Shown here: piece by piece, positions 1 to 10,463 of the stretch | Position numbering within the stretch: the first letter of the stretch is position 1 | Layout: each line of letters opens with the position of its first letter | Assembly: GCA_027924585.1 (NCBI GenBank) | Contig: BSBM01000125.1 | Coordinates: 3,663,001 to 3,727,000, forward strand | Length of the DNA: 64,000 nt | Reading direction: 5' to 3' | Source: Larix kaempferi | Taxonomy: Eukaryota; Streptophyta; Pinopsida; Pinales; Pinaceae | The notes under the pieces: generated by a model | The model's database searches: none | What the model was told of the DNA's origin: nothing | The model's input: the letters and a program-made list of their open reading frames with translations, nothing else | Made by a program: the position numbers and the translations under genes

Positions 1-16
1 AAAACGCACTCACTGG

Positions 17-1450
17 ATGACAACTCTTCATGAATGTGACCTTGATATAAGACCTGCAAAAATTGTAAGAGGCCAAGGTTTGTGCTTACTTATTGCTCAG
101 TCTAACGACGCTGTACAGGGACAACTCGAGTGGGATCAGGAAGAATGCACATCTGATAGTTCTGTAAATGTTAGTTCTACACCAACATCCGAATGGTATG
201 ATGACATGAAGTTTTTTCTAACACATGGGTTTTCTCCCGAAACCCTTGATTTTAAAAAGTGTCGGTATTTAAGGTTGAAGGATGCACCGTATCAGTTTAT
301 TGATGGTGTGCGTTTTAGAAAAAACTATGATGGTGTGTTTCTTAGATGTTTGGAAAAAAATGAAACTCACAATATCCTGTTGGAATTTCATGTAGGACCT
401 ACAGGAGGACACTTTTTAGGGGAAACCAATGCCCACAAGATCCTGAGAGAAGGCTATTACTGGCCAACTCTATTCATGGATGCATATGATTTTACCAGGA
501 AATGTGAAGCATGCCAAAAATGTGCTGGCAAAATCAAGAAACCTGCCTTTCCCCTCCAGCCAGTCACTATCCAGTTTCTGTTTCAACAATGGGGCGTGGA
601 TTTCATTGGTCCTATTGCCCCTGCCTCCTCCTTGCAACATAGACACATCCTAACAGCCATAGACCACTTCACCAGGTGGGTAGAGGCAGTTCCTCTTAGG
701 ATTTCCAACAAAAAATCAGTGATATCCTTTCTCGAGAGAAACATAGTCACTAGGTTTGGGGTGCCTGAGTTTCTGGTTTTTTATAATGCTTCCTAATTCT
801 CCTCAATCAACCTTACCCAGTATTTCCTTGAAAAAGGGATCAAAATTTAATATTTTGCCAACTATTATCCACAGGGAAATGGGTTAGCTAAGTCTTCCAA
901 TAAAAATATGATCAACATATTAAAGAAGACTATGGAAACCCATCATAAGAATTGGCACACTCAGTTGTACAATGCTCTTTGGGAAGACCCTGTAACCCCA
1001 AAATCCTCCATTGGAAACTCCCCTTACTGTTTGGTCTATGGTAAGGAGGCCATCTTACCATCTAATATTATGATCCCTTCATTACAATTAGCTCATTCAA
1101 TACAACAGGATGACTCTTCTCCCCTCCGGCAAAGGATTGACACATTACTTAAATTGGAAGAGGATAGGGAGAAATCCAAGAATAAGATATATCATCATCA
1201 ACAATTAGTTAAGAGATGGCTTGATGATAAGTCCTCAACTAATATGGATTTCACAATGGGAGATTTGGTTTTAAAATGGGATAAACAATATAAAGATAAT
1301 AATGACTATACCAAATTTTAATGCTTGTGGATTGGACCATTCATTATTACAGAAAATATTGGTCCTAGTACTGTCCAGGTACAAACACTGGAAGGTGTCT
1401 CTAAAACCTGTCCGGTCAATGTTCAGCTTCTAAAGAAGTATTTCATTTAG
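17..1450 (+). pseudogene. Ty3/gypsy RNase H tail and integrase, decayed (element 1)
   Basis: This is the 3' end of a gypsy pol gene. It would insert element cDNA into chromosomes. One frame runs from 17 to 1450 with three in-frame stops (794, about 848, 1319). The first residues resemble the end of the RNase H/connection region. A zinc-binding H-H-C-C domain follows at about 385-530 (GPTGGHF, then CEACQKC), then the core with WGVDFIG (first Asp). The second catalytic Asp is lost, because the expected D-N-x-S reads FYNAS near 775-795. The catalytic Glu is lost too, reading NGLAKSS near 880-900. A C-terminal WIGPF motif and NVQLLKKYF end the protein. With two of three catalytic residues gone it cannot be active. 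The rest of the element lies left of the window. Family assignment is confident; the lineage (Tat-like) is inferred from the NGLA-SSNKN wording. Confidence 0.85.
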
Positions 1451-3097
1451 GTAAGCATCTAGCTTATCTGTACATAGGTCTGGTTTGTTTTTCTTTTCTT
1501 TCTTTGCTTTGTTTTGTTTTTCTTTTAAATTTTGTTTTGTTTTGAATCATAATAATGTCAACACATTTGTAAAAGGATGCTGATTAGAGCATCCCAGATC
1601 AATCCAGTCTGAAGTTTCGGGGTGGCCATGTCAGATTCACTTTACTCATTCTATATGTGAAGGTGTCTTTTCATGAAATATAACAACCAATTTTTGCAGA
1701 GCCTTGATTGATACTTTCCCACGTGAATCACCATCTTTATCGATGTTTCATTTTGTGAATTGAAGTTATAGAAGTGACTAGGTATTCCTACCTTATGTTC
1801 CATTAGTGATTGGCAGTACATCTTTATAGCCTGGTCAACCTTTATCTATTCTATATCCCATCATGATCATCTTGAAATTAAATGCATTCTAATAATTCTA
1901 AATTGCAAGATGGGGGGTCTTATCAGAAGCCAATCGACCATTACGTTCATAGATGCTCAGTGGAATGACATATCCACATCTGGTCACCAAGCTAGGGAGG
2001 TGACTTTCAGCTGCTGCTGGAAGGTGGAAGATCCTATTACAGGTCAATCCATTCATGATCCGCAAGCACCAGTGAGTAAAAGTACTAGAATATGATCACA
2101 AAGCCATGGTAGTGTCTTGTAATTTACATTTCAATTAATTTTGTTTCTTTTTCATAGGACAACTTGTTGCATTCAAGGATAGGGGAGTATTATTACAAGC
2201 CATCCTGACCATGATCATGAAATTTATTTTGGATTGGAATTATTTCCACATGGTCACTAAGCCATGATAATTGCTTTTAGTGTCAGAAGCTAAAAGACAA
2301 GGAGTCTCCTTACAGATCTAGCTTGTTCATTTTCCAGGTGAGGTTTGTGAGTGGCATTGCCGTAATCTGATCACCAAGTCAGGGAAATGGCCTTGTTTCA
2401 ACAAAGTCTTATTTGCACATTTTTCTCTTATTTAAAAAAAAAAAAAACTTGTTTATATATAAAATATTTTGAGTAATGCATCAGTAAATACAATAAATAA
2501 ATGGTTAATAATCCAAGGTGAATCATGATTTGGTGATCTGTAATAGATGTGAGTTTGATCTAAGGTTTATCACAAACTTCCCTCTCATGATTGCATAATG
2601 GTTTAAGGATTACCTCTTTACTGCTAGGCTACCATTTTTCAAATGAACATCATCATTAATTGATTTCAGATGGGAACATATCAATCATATGAAATTAACT
2701 ATGTTGTTTGTTTATGTTTTTGTGAAAACATTTTATAAGTTGCAGGATGAAACATCTTTTATGCTGACATATTTATCCATCAAAACTGAATATTAAGTTC
2801 ACAAAGATAACTTCTTTTCCCATCCAGTCGCCATTTGTTGTAGTCACAACAAATCCCATTTTTATTAATAAAAATGGGAGCCCCACTATAAGTTTTGAAG
2901 GTAACTTGGAATTCCGTTACTCATTTTTGGGGTGTTTTTTATTGTTGTCTTTATATTTTCTTATTCCCATGCTCTGGATTTAATTAACTTTGTTGGAAAA
3001 ACCTTTCTTTTGTGTGTTTTGAAAATTGCGGAAAACTTGTTTTTTCTTCAAATTACGCCATTTCTGCAACTCCTGTTTAGCAACCCGCTATCCGCAA
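1451..3097 (+). other. Noncoding 3' region of element 1, left of the copia insertion
   Basis: No credible gene is visible; short ORFs here show no motif. The stretch is AT-rich with an A-run at about 2432. It continues across the copia insertion at 28867. It holds a pair of abutting hairpins at 2833-2878 and, at its right end, the first of the GCAATCCGC-type motifs that are abundant at 28.9-29.4 kb. Bases 3093-3097 (cgcaa) are the left target duplication of the copia element. Confidence 0.6.
2833..2878. repeat. Two back-to-back perfect hairpins
   Basis: Positions 2833-2854 form a 9-bp perfect stem with a 4-nt loop (ATTTGTTGT, AGTC, ACAACAAAT). Immediately next, 2855-2878 is a perfect 24-bp palindrome whose arms are CCCATTTTTATT and AATAAAAATGGG. 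No base separates the two. Confidence 0.85.
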
Positions 3098-3743
3098 TGT
3101 TAAATTTTCAGAATTTACTTCAATTTGATCTAGGATCTTAAATGAGAGAACAACATGTAAAGCATATCTACAGCATATTAATCATGGACACAATAATGCA
3201 AGCACACAAGAGACACATAGTTTACTTGGGGAAAACCATAAAGGTGAAAAACCCCAATAACTTCCTCAGAGATAGATAGAGCAATGATACAACCAGAATA
3301 CAAGAGATAGTCTTCTCCTAGCAGTAGAGCCTCCTCCTCCACAAGTGTGCCACTCTCCAAAGTGTGAGTGAGAGAATAGAATGTGTAAAATGAGAGAGAC
3401 ACACTCTCTATTTATACCCTAACTTGACTTGACCTTTACTCAACTAGGTCGGCCTCAACTTAACCACTTAACATAATGCTGACTGGGCCGACCCCCACTA
3501 GGGTGGTCTAATAACCCTTTGACCCACATGGCCGACCCCCAATAGGGTGGTCTAATAACCCTTTGACCCACATGACTTATACAGGGCCGACCCCAACAAG
3601 GTGGTCTAATAACCCATCAAGTTTAAGTTACAACACTTACAATATAAATGACGACACTTTCGTATAGAGGAATAATAACATCTCTATAGAAATACAATAT
3701 ACATATATGTGAAATACATTCCGAAGTTACATATACATCAACA
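3098..3743 (-). repeat. 3' LTR of copia A
   Basis: 646 bp, the same length as its partner at 28221-28866, with 21 differences by eye. A TATA-like box is visible in element orientation (plus-strand tatttata at 3409-3416). The central part carries two to three copies of a module containing GGTGGTCTAATAACCC next to GGCCGACCCC. The same module occurs in the LTRs of copia B, so the two families are related. Confidence 0.95.
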
Positions 3744-3755
3744 ATCCCTCTTAAC
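3744..3755 (-). promoter_or_regulatory. Polypurine tract of copia A
   Basis: Read on the minus strand this is a purine run containing AAGAGGGA, adjoining the 3' LTR. It is the expected place for plus-strand DNA priming. Confidence 0.65.
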
Positions 3756-3984
3756 TAGGAAGGTATTTCTCGACACAGGTCTTCTAGCACAAGTCATCTT
3801 CTTTGGATCATCATCACTGTTGCTGCTGTCTCAATCAATCTCTGAATCTACTCGTCATAGGAAGTTCTACAGATCCAGTCCTTTTTCATGCTGGATGTAG
3901 TCCCACCACCTGCAGGTCTTTGTCATCACTGGCCATACTGTGGAAATCTCAGGACTTATTACGTGTGTCACAAAACCTTAAAAG

Positions 3985-4575
3985 AGTCTCTTGACTAGCA
4001 AGAACCCTAAAGAGCATCTGATGCCTTTTTCATCCTATCCAGATCTCTAGGACTTATTACATGTGAACCCACCACAAAACCTCGAAAGAGAATCCCAGGA
4101 TTGATTACGAGCACAAGGCTCAACCTATCGGATCTCCCAGGGCGCAAATTAGATGTGGTCACCACAAAACCTTGAAAGAGCATCCCAAGACTGATTACGA
4201 GCACAAGGCTCAACCTATCGGATCTCCCAGGGCAGAAATTACATGTGGTCATGGAAAAACCTCGAAAGAGCATCCCAGGATTGATTACGAGCACACAGCT
4301 CAACCTATCGGATCTCCTAGGGCACAAATTACATGCCACAGGACAAAACCTCGAAAGAGCATCTGCCAGATATCCCAGGGAACAAATTACATGCCATAGG
4401 AAAAACCTTGAAAGACTATTTGCAGATCTCCTAGGGTACAAATTATATGTCCTCCCAAGCAAAACCTCGAAAGAGCATTTGCTAGATATCCCAAAGTACA
4501 AATTACATGCCATGGGAAAAACCTCGAAATACTATCTGCAAATCTCCCAGGGCACAAATTACATGCTTATATGCA
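3985..4575 (-). repeat. Tandem repeat array in the copia A 3' noncoding region
   Basis: Repeats share AAAACCTCGAAAGAGCATC at one end and CAAATTACATG at the other. The left copies are about 90 bp and include GATTACGAGCACAAGGCTC. The right copies (from about 4343) are shortened to about 58 bp by loss of that middle part. Roughly seven copies are recognisable. ORFs on either strand across this array are repeat artefacts. Confidence 0.85.
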
Positions 4576-4639
4576 CAACCTATTCCACGACCACAGATTA
4601 TCAACCTAATACTCACCATACATCATCCTGATGTACACA

Positions 4640-4932
4640 TGATCGTCCTGATCATCATCACTGCAACATCCTGCTGCATGTCATCTAGAGAAACATCTTG
4701 AAGCTCATCATCCATGATCATCCTGATCATATAATGCATCTACCTGATGCATACCAAGTATCTACCTGATACATATCATTATACATGATCCACCTGATCA
4801 TACAATGTATCCACATGATACAAATACAAAAACATGATCCACCTGATCATACCTGATACATATCAACATACATGATCTACCTGATCATACACAGTATCCA
4901 CTTGTTACATATACAGATACATGTTCCAAGCA
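4640..4932 (-). repeat. Array of mini-hairpins, part 1
   Basis: A series of 15-nt inverted repeats, each with a 5-bp stem and 5-nt loop. They are at 4640-4654, 4715-4729, 4736-4750, 4758-4772, 4786-4800, 4807-4821, 4835-4849 and 4873-4887. Stems are TGATC/GATCA, GCATC/GATGC or GTATC/GATAC. The array continues at 23784 beyond the nested element. 4928-4932 (aagca) is the nested element's left target duplication. Confidence 0.85.
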
Positions 4933-6957
4933 TGTAATGTCCCTTATTAGGAATTTTATTAAAATGACAATTTTTCACTTTTTTCCCTAGTTAGAGCTTT
5001 GACTAGTTTTGATCTCTAGGTCCCAAATTTGCCCCAAATGATCCCAAATATTCTGAGAAGGTATATGAATGATATTAGAACATAAATATGTGTTTCAAAG
5101 ATTCCTTTTGACCTTTAAAATACTTCTGCAAATCCTCTTTCAATTCTGGTGAATGTAGGTAACTTTACTAGTGATTTCCCTTTGACTAATATTGGTCTCT
5201 AGGTCTCAAATTGACTCCAAATCCCTTCAAATATTCAAGGAAGGTGTATGAATGATATTATCACTTCAATATGATGTTTAGGGATGAAATATGGCCACCA
5301 AAATACCTCTTCAAAATCTTTTAAGATTCTGGACCAAGTATGCAATTTTACTAGTAATTTGGGGTTCAAATCCCCCTGAGGTAAGTACTGAAAATGGCTT
5401 CCCAAATGCCTCCAAACCCACTCAAATTTATGAACAGAGATATGTAATGTGCTAAGTATGTTATTAAGGTCTCATATGCACCATTAATGGTTTATTACAA
5501 CTGTTCTCACCCTCTCCCATTCAACTGCAAAAATCCCCAATTCGACCCTTGGGGAAATTACACTATTTCACCTCCCAATACAACTAAACTGAGTAAAAAT
5601 GCTTCAAATGCTCAAGTACAGTACATGAAACTTGTATAATACATCCATGGCAGTATATTGATCACAAATATATTAGAGAATCATCCATTCATTCGAAATC
5701 ATCAGCATTACATTGATTCACAACAAGGTAGTGGGGAAATGACACTGTTCTTTCATTAAAATTGAGATTTATACATTTCTACTTGGAATTTCGACCTGAA
5801 ACTTTCTGGAGATGAAGAACAGAGTATTTAATTCATATTAAAAAATAAATGGGGCATTAAAAGCTTCCCCAAAGAGTACACTAGCTCACCAAAAACGCCC
5901 TCCCTCAAGGATCAAGAATATGCCATCAAAACTGGAAATGGTTGAAGGAGTGAGCTGCAATAGAAGAAACCATGAGATGCCCTGTAGCTTCCACCTACAT
6001 ATAAAGACTCCGTTAAATCTCCAAATGAAATGTTTGAATGGCCTTTCCATTTACCAACTTGGATGGGAATCTTTCACCCTCGAAATTGGCTAAGGCAAGA
6101 AACTAGTCATCCACTAGCTATCCCTCTTCACAAATGCCATTGCAAATTCTACAAATGATCAAAAAATACGGTTTACTTCTTTGTTATTGAAATTTATAAA
6201 GTTCTAATGTCCTCCATGGGTCGAATTCCTTCCAAGAGACTCATGCCAACTCAAGTTGGGAAGAGATTCCAAAGAATGCCACTTGTACAACAATTCTTAG
6301 TCTCCCACTTCCACCAAATCACATGTGGAAGCATCTTAGCTGCCCTAACACCCTTGAGCACCCTCTTGGAGTCTATTTTTAGCCCTGACATGTCATATAT
6401 GTCATATGTCAGCCTTCAGGTCTGATTTGTGTCATAGGTGTCATAGCATCTTCATCATTGTTGTCATAGAGCTAGGGAATCTAGCCCAAGTGTCTCACTA
6501 GCTCCAAATTGCCTCTTCTTTTTCCATGGGAGTTACTCTTCCTCTATATTTCGACCTTGGATGAGTCATGCAATGAATAATACCTTTTGGACTCACTCAA
6601 GTATGTTACCATTCACCTTGAATTCAAATTGGTGAGAGAATGATGCCAAGTGTAGTGGAGAAATCTAGCCATATGTGGGTCCCACTTCCTCCATGTGTCT
6701 TCGTGATGAAATTCCACTTTGATTTTAACTTGTATATATTTATTTAGCTCATTTATTAAATATTTATGCCATTCTAATGTTCAAACATCATTTATTATCC
6801 CCATTATTCCAAATCCCAAAGCTTCCACCCCAAACCTAGGAAACTAGTAATTTTCCTCGGAAATTATTTGACCTTTAGCATCAATTTGACAAACTCTAAT
6901 GAATAGGGCCAATGTGATTAGGCCATTGTGACCCAATACCAAATTTGGGACATGAAA
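4933..6957 (-). repeat. 3' LTR of the chromovirus-derived element
   Basis: About 2,025 bp, matching 21754-23781 throughout with scattered substitutions and small indels. The 72-codon ORF at 6207-6425 and its twin at 23028-23246 are LTR sequence with no recognisable domain. Confidence 0.93.
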
Positions 6958-7020
6958 AATCCTCCCTTCCCAATATTGCTTGTCCTCAAGCAATTTTAAA
7001 CATGGGTGTTGAAGAACCTA
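6958..7020 (-). pseudogene. Relic of chromodomain C-terminus and polypurine tract
   Basis: On the minus strand this reads QHPCLKLLEDKQYWEGR and then runs into the LTR. The intact chromovirus at 61375-61425 ends almost identically (QHPGLKLLKDKQSWEGR) at the same distance from its LTR. The purine-rich DNA encoding W-E-G-R is also the polypurine tract. This relic ties the non-autonomous element to the chromovirus group. Confidence 0.8.
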
Positions 7021-7144
7021 TTTTTTGTATAATTCTTTGAAGTTGCCATTGAATTGCCTAACCTTGAGTCTTTGAGTTTCCATGAATATTTTAGAGAGGA
7101 ACCACCATGCTTGCTGCTGCACTACTCTGATAAAAATCACTTTA
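7021..7144 (-). other. Short noncoding stretch
   Basis: Sits between the unknown ORF and the chromodomain relic. No motif recognised. Confidence 0.5.
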
Positions 7145-8223
7145 TTAAGTGCGGAAATCCATCTCCCATACTACTTGTTTCCCCAAAAAATTTGAGACCA
7201 ATGAGATAAAAATTATTCCAGGGTCCCATTGCTTGTATTGTACCCCAATAATTAAGAGTGCTCTCCAACCCACACCATTAGTTAAGAGGATTCTTGGATC
7301 CCATTTTCTTGTATGCATCCTTCCAAACATTATGAGTACCAAATATATATCATCAAAGTACATAACAACATAATGAAAATGTACATCAAGGATATGCTTC
7401 ATCAAAGAGTCATGAAAGTGCGTATACCTCGAAGCAAGTAGACCACCATTTTCCAAGTGCATACAAGCTTCAAGTGACCAATCAAATCTGCTCCAATGAC
7501 ATAGGTGAGGATCCCATTTCCTATAATGCTGCTCCAAAAGGATGTGATATGCATCAAAATATTCAACCATGTATTCCTTCATCCAAGAAGTGAATGAAGA
7601 ATCTCCACTAAAGTCTGAACCAACTAATGAGCAGAAAAAACAAGGAGACTTTAAATGACTCAAAGAAGTCTCACCCATACATCCATGAATGTGAGAATCA
7701 TAAAAATATAACAAAGTATGTGGGTGCCAACAAAAATGTTCTCCAATCATAAATCTATTCTCCCAAGTGTTGGATGAAGTTCGTTCAACATCAAATGAAT
7801 CAAGTGTTGAGCAAGAAAAACCATGAGTCTTCAAGTGACTCAAATGCATATCATAGGTGCATCCATGTAGATTTGCATCATCATAAAGTGACAAATAATG
7901 TTGCTTCAAATGTTAAGAAGAATGTGCTCCAACCATGTCATCATAAAAGTTAAATCTAAGAGTTCCATACTCCTCATGTGGCACCATAAAAAAGAACCCT
8001 TTCACCCATGCTTCATTGAGACTAATGTTGCAAAACATGGAATTGTAGGATGTAGGAGAATGAACTAACTCACCCAAATGATAAAAAAGTGCAGAAGTTT
8101 CATCATGGGAAGGATCCATAGGGGTAGTATCATGCAGCTCCTTCAAAAGTAGGAACTCTTTGTCATAGTTTGGTTCCAATGTAGAGGAATCATGCTCTTC
8201 TTTAAAAATTGCATAACCTTCAT
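7145..8223 (-). CDS. C-terminal half of an unknown ORF in the non-autonomous element
   Basis: On the minus strand this is one reading frame from the insertion site down to 7145, with a single in-frame stop at about 7913-7915. It is rich in H, W, Y, D and S. It contains imperfect internal repeats: H-L-K-x-H-G-F-S-C-S and S-H-L-K-S-P-C-F-F-C-S, and a repeated K/Q-W-D-P motif. It does not resemble Gag, Pol or Env. It is continuous in frame with the 340-codon ORF ending at 20577 once the nested Tat element and one copy of its caaga duplication are removed. The product would be about 700 residues. The function is unknown. The long open frame in an otherwise pol-less element suggests recent coding constraint or a young element; I cannot tell which. 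Confidence 0.55.
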
Positions 8224-8228
8224 CAAGA

Positions 8229-8953
8229 TGTTAACACCCAAAAAGTGTTCACTACCTCATCTACCACATTATATGACTCATTCGTCCATTTTCCTACCAT
8301 ATTTCCCTCAAAATCCCAAAAAATCCCATTAAAAAGCCTCCAAAGGGCCTAAAATGCCTCCAAAAGGCCACAAAACCATCAAAATAGCCTCAAAAAGGCT
8401 AAAAAACCCCCTTTTCCTCCAAAAATAGCAAAAATCCCCTAAAAAGGAATAAAAAATATAAAATAATGAGGAAAAGGAGAAAAAAACCCTATACAGCTGC
8501 CCTAAACCATGTGTTTCCTAAAACCATGGGTCAGCACTCCACCACCAAAAAACTATAAATAGGTGATGGAGATCCCTTATTCCATATTCACAATCAAGTA
8601 TACCCTTACTCTGCCAAAATCTCTCTCGAAACCCTAGTTCACCATTGAACTACTTTCACCTTGAGAGCCCCTTTTGGCCCATTTCCACCATTGGAGAAAG
8701 AGAAGGAGCACATTGGAGCTTGGAGCAACCCTCTTGGACATTGCAAGGAGCTTCATCAACCTTCACATTGAAGGTAATATTAATACAAAACCCTTGTTTA
8801 CAAATTGTTGTTTATTTTTTCATGCACATGTTTTAGAGTAGTTTCTATTTCTGTTTTAGCTTAATTATTTACATTTACTGAACTGCTACTAAGGAGTCCA
8901 TTCTCCTTAGTAGGTGCTCATTTGCACAAGCTAGGGGTAAAACCCTAGCTACA
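8229..8953 (+). repeat. 5' LTR of Tat A
   Basis: 725 bp. It has a TATA box at 8554-8560 (TATAAAT), followed downstream by the likely transcription start. The left part is A-rich with repeated CCTCCAAAAGG-like words. Confidence 0.95.
8554..8560 (+). promoter_or_regulatory. TATA box in the Tat A 5' LTR
   Basis: CTATAAATAG sits in the middle of the LTR, a typical position for the element promoter. The 3' LTR keeps the same box at 20182. Confidence 0.6.
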
Positions 8954-8957
8954 GTTT

Positions 8958-8974
8958 TGGCGACTCCCCTAGAT
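8958..8974 (+). promoter_or_regulatory. Primer-binding site, tRNA-Arg type
   Basis: TGGCGACTCCCCTAG begins four bases after the LTR. It nearly complements the 3' end of plant tRNA-Arg(ACG), whose site would read TGGCGACTCCGCTGGGG. This assignment uses remembered tRNA sequence and should be aligned. Confidence 0.7.
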
Positions 8975-10463
8975 TTTGAATTTCTAGTTTTCGTTTAAAA
9001 TTTTTCCCCTTTCGGCTGTCCCTTTCGGCCGCCGTACATCGCGTTTTTTCCCTTTGCAGTCGCGTCCTGACCGCGTCTCTCAGGCCTTTACCTGCGACCC
9101 GACCGCGGCTCTCAGACTGTTTCCGACGCCCTGCCAGTGGATTCAAGTCTGTTACCTGCGATCCGACCGTGGCTAATCAACCTGTTTACCGCGATCTGAC
9201 TGCGCCTGTCGGCCATTTTCCGGCGTCCTGACTGCGGCTTTCAGCCTCTTTCCCGCGTCCCGACTGTGTCTGTTAGCCTTTTTTCCGCGACCCGACTGCG
9301 TCTTTTTCCCTATTTCCTGCGTCCCGACTACCTCTGTTGGCCCGATAACCACGACCTGACCGCGTCTGTTTCCCTCAAACCCGCGGTCTGCCTGTTCTGA
9401 TTCGCCACAGACCCGCGGTCTGATTTCTGCATTTTTCCTGTTTTGAGCCCAGCCCCTTTTGCTGCAATATTTTCTGCATCTGAACAGCCCCCTGTCCTAC
9501 CTGCAGCCCCACTTCCTTATAGCCTTTCTGCAACATAATTTCTGTTCCCTTTACAAAATCTTTTTAAAATTTCAGTATTTTTAATTCAGAAAATTTTTCA
9601 AGTTAAATTTTCAATTTCAGTATTATTGACAGTTGGAAGTTGCCCCCCTTGTGGCACTTCTATTTTGGGTTCATCACCTCACGAGCACACACTCTGTCAC
9701 ATAATTCAAGTGAGCCTTAAAACGTACCTAACTAAACCAACATTCTAACCCCACTTGGAGAACACAAAAGAATCATTGTAGTTGGGTAGGATCGGGGGGA
9801 TAGGCTTCCAATAACACCCCTCGGTTACTTTCACTTGAGACATAGTTGTTGTCCAAATAGGGAACCAAAATCCCCTAGTACTTTTTGGCACGGTCACGAC
9901 CAGTTTGTCAGAGGGCCTCTCCCTTAGGAGGGTTGAATTCGGGAGATTGGTTCCGGAGGCCTGAGTGGAACACCGCACTCCATTCAGTAACCGAAGGGCT
10001 ACCTTTCGCGGTTCGCGGGATATCCCTGTATAGGGGTATTGCGGTAAACGAACTAAACGACAGATTCACCTTTCTGGATGTGTCATGAACGGGGTATCTT
10101 AGTTGCCATTCTTCTAGGATTGACTATCCGGTATCCCTCCCGGTAGGGGGATATCATAGCCACTTGGCTTTCCTACTCATATTGTCTGACTTGGATTTCA
10201 TCACCTTGCAGAGGATATGTTTAGTTGAGTCAGAATACTTTTGGTTAGGTGTTTGCATGCTCCTTTACCTCCCTTTGGTCTAGTGAGTCCACCATTTTTT
10301 CTTTTTAAGAAACCTGCTACTTGTTGGTATTCTGACCATCTTTGTTGATACTCCACCTATTGTAGCACAGCTGTTGCAGTGGGTGTTTTGAGTTGGTTGT
10401 TGGCCTGAGTGCCTTGTTTTTTAGCTCTCCTTCTGCACACTCGATTGCATTAGGATTTTTTGA
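8975..10463 (+). other. Leader of Tat A
   Basis: Untranslated leader between primer site and Gag frame. It contains the 32-bp array (9062-9415). The rest, including 9600-10460, has no recognised motif. Short ORFs on both strands here look accidental. Confidence 0.65.
9062..9415 (+). repeat. 32-bp tandem array, eleven units
   Basis: Units start at 9062, 9094, 9126, 9158, 9191, 9223, 9255, 9287, 9319, 9351 and 9383. Nine are exactly 32 bp and two are 33 bp. The consensus begins GCGWCCYGACYGCG and ends in a pyrimidine run such as CCTNTTTCC. It is CpG-rich against an AT-rich surrounding. Degeneracy is high but the period is strict. Confidence 0.9.

Noticed and set aside
4007-4631. ORFs on both strands over the 90/58-bp repeats
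   Set aside because: Repeat artefacts in the 3' noncoding region of copia A.
9062-9415. CRISPR-like regular array
   Set aside because: Unit length is regular but there are no identical repeats alternating with unique spacers, and the context is a plant retrotransposon leader.
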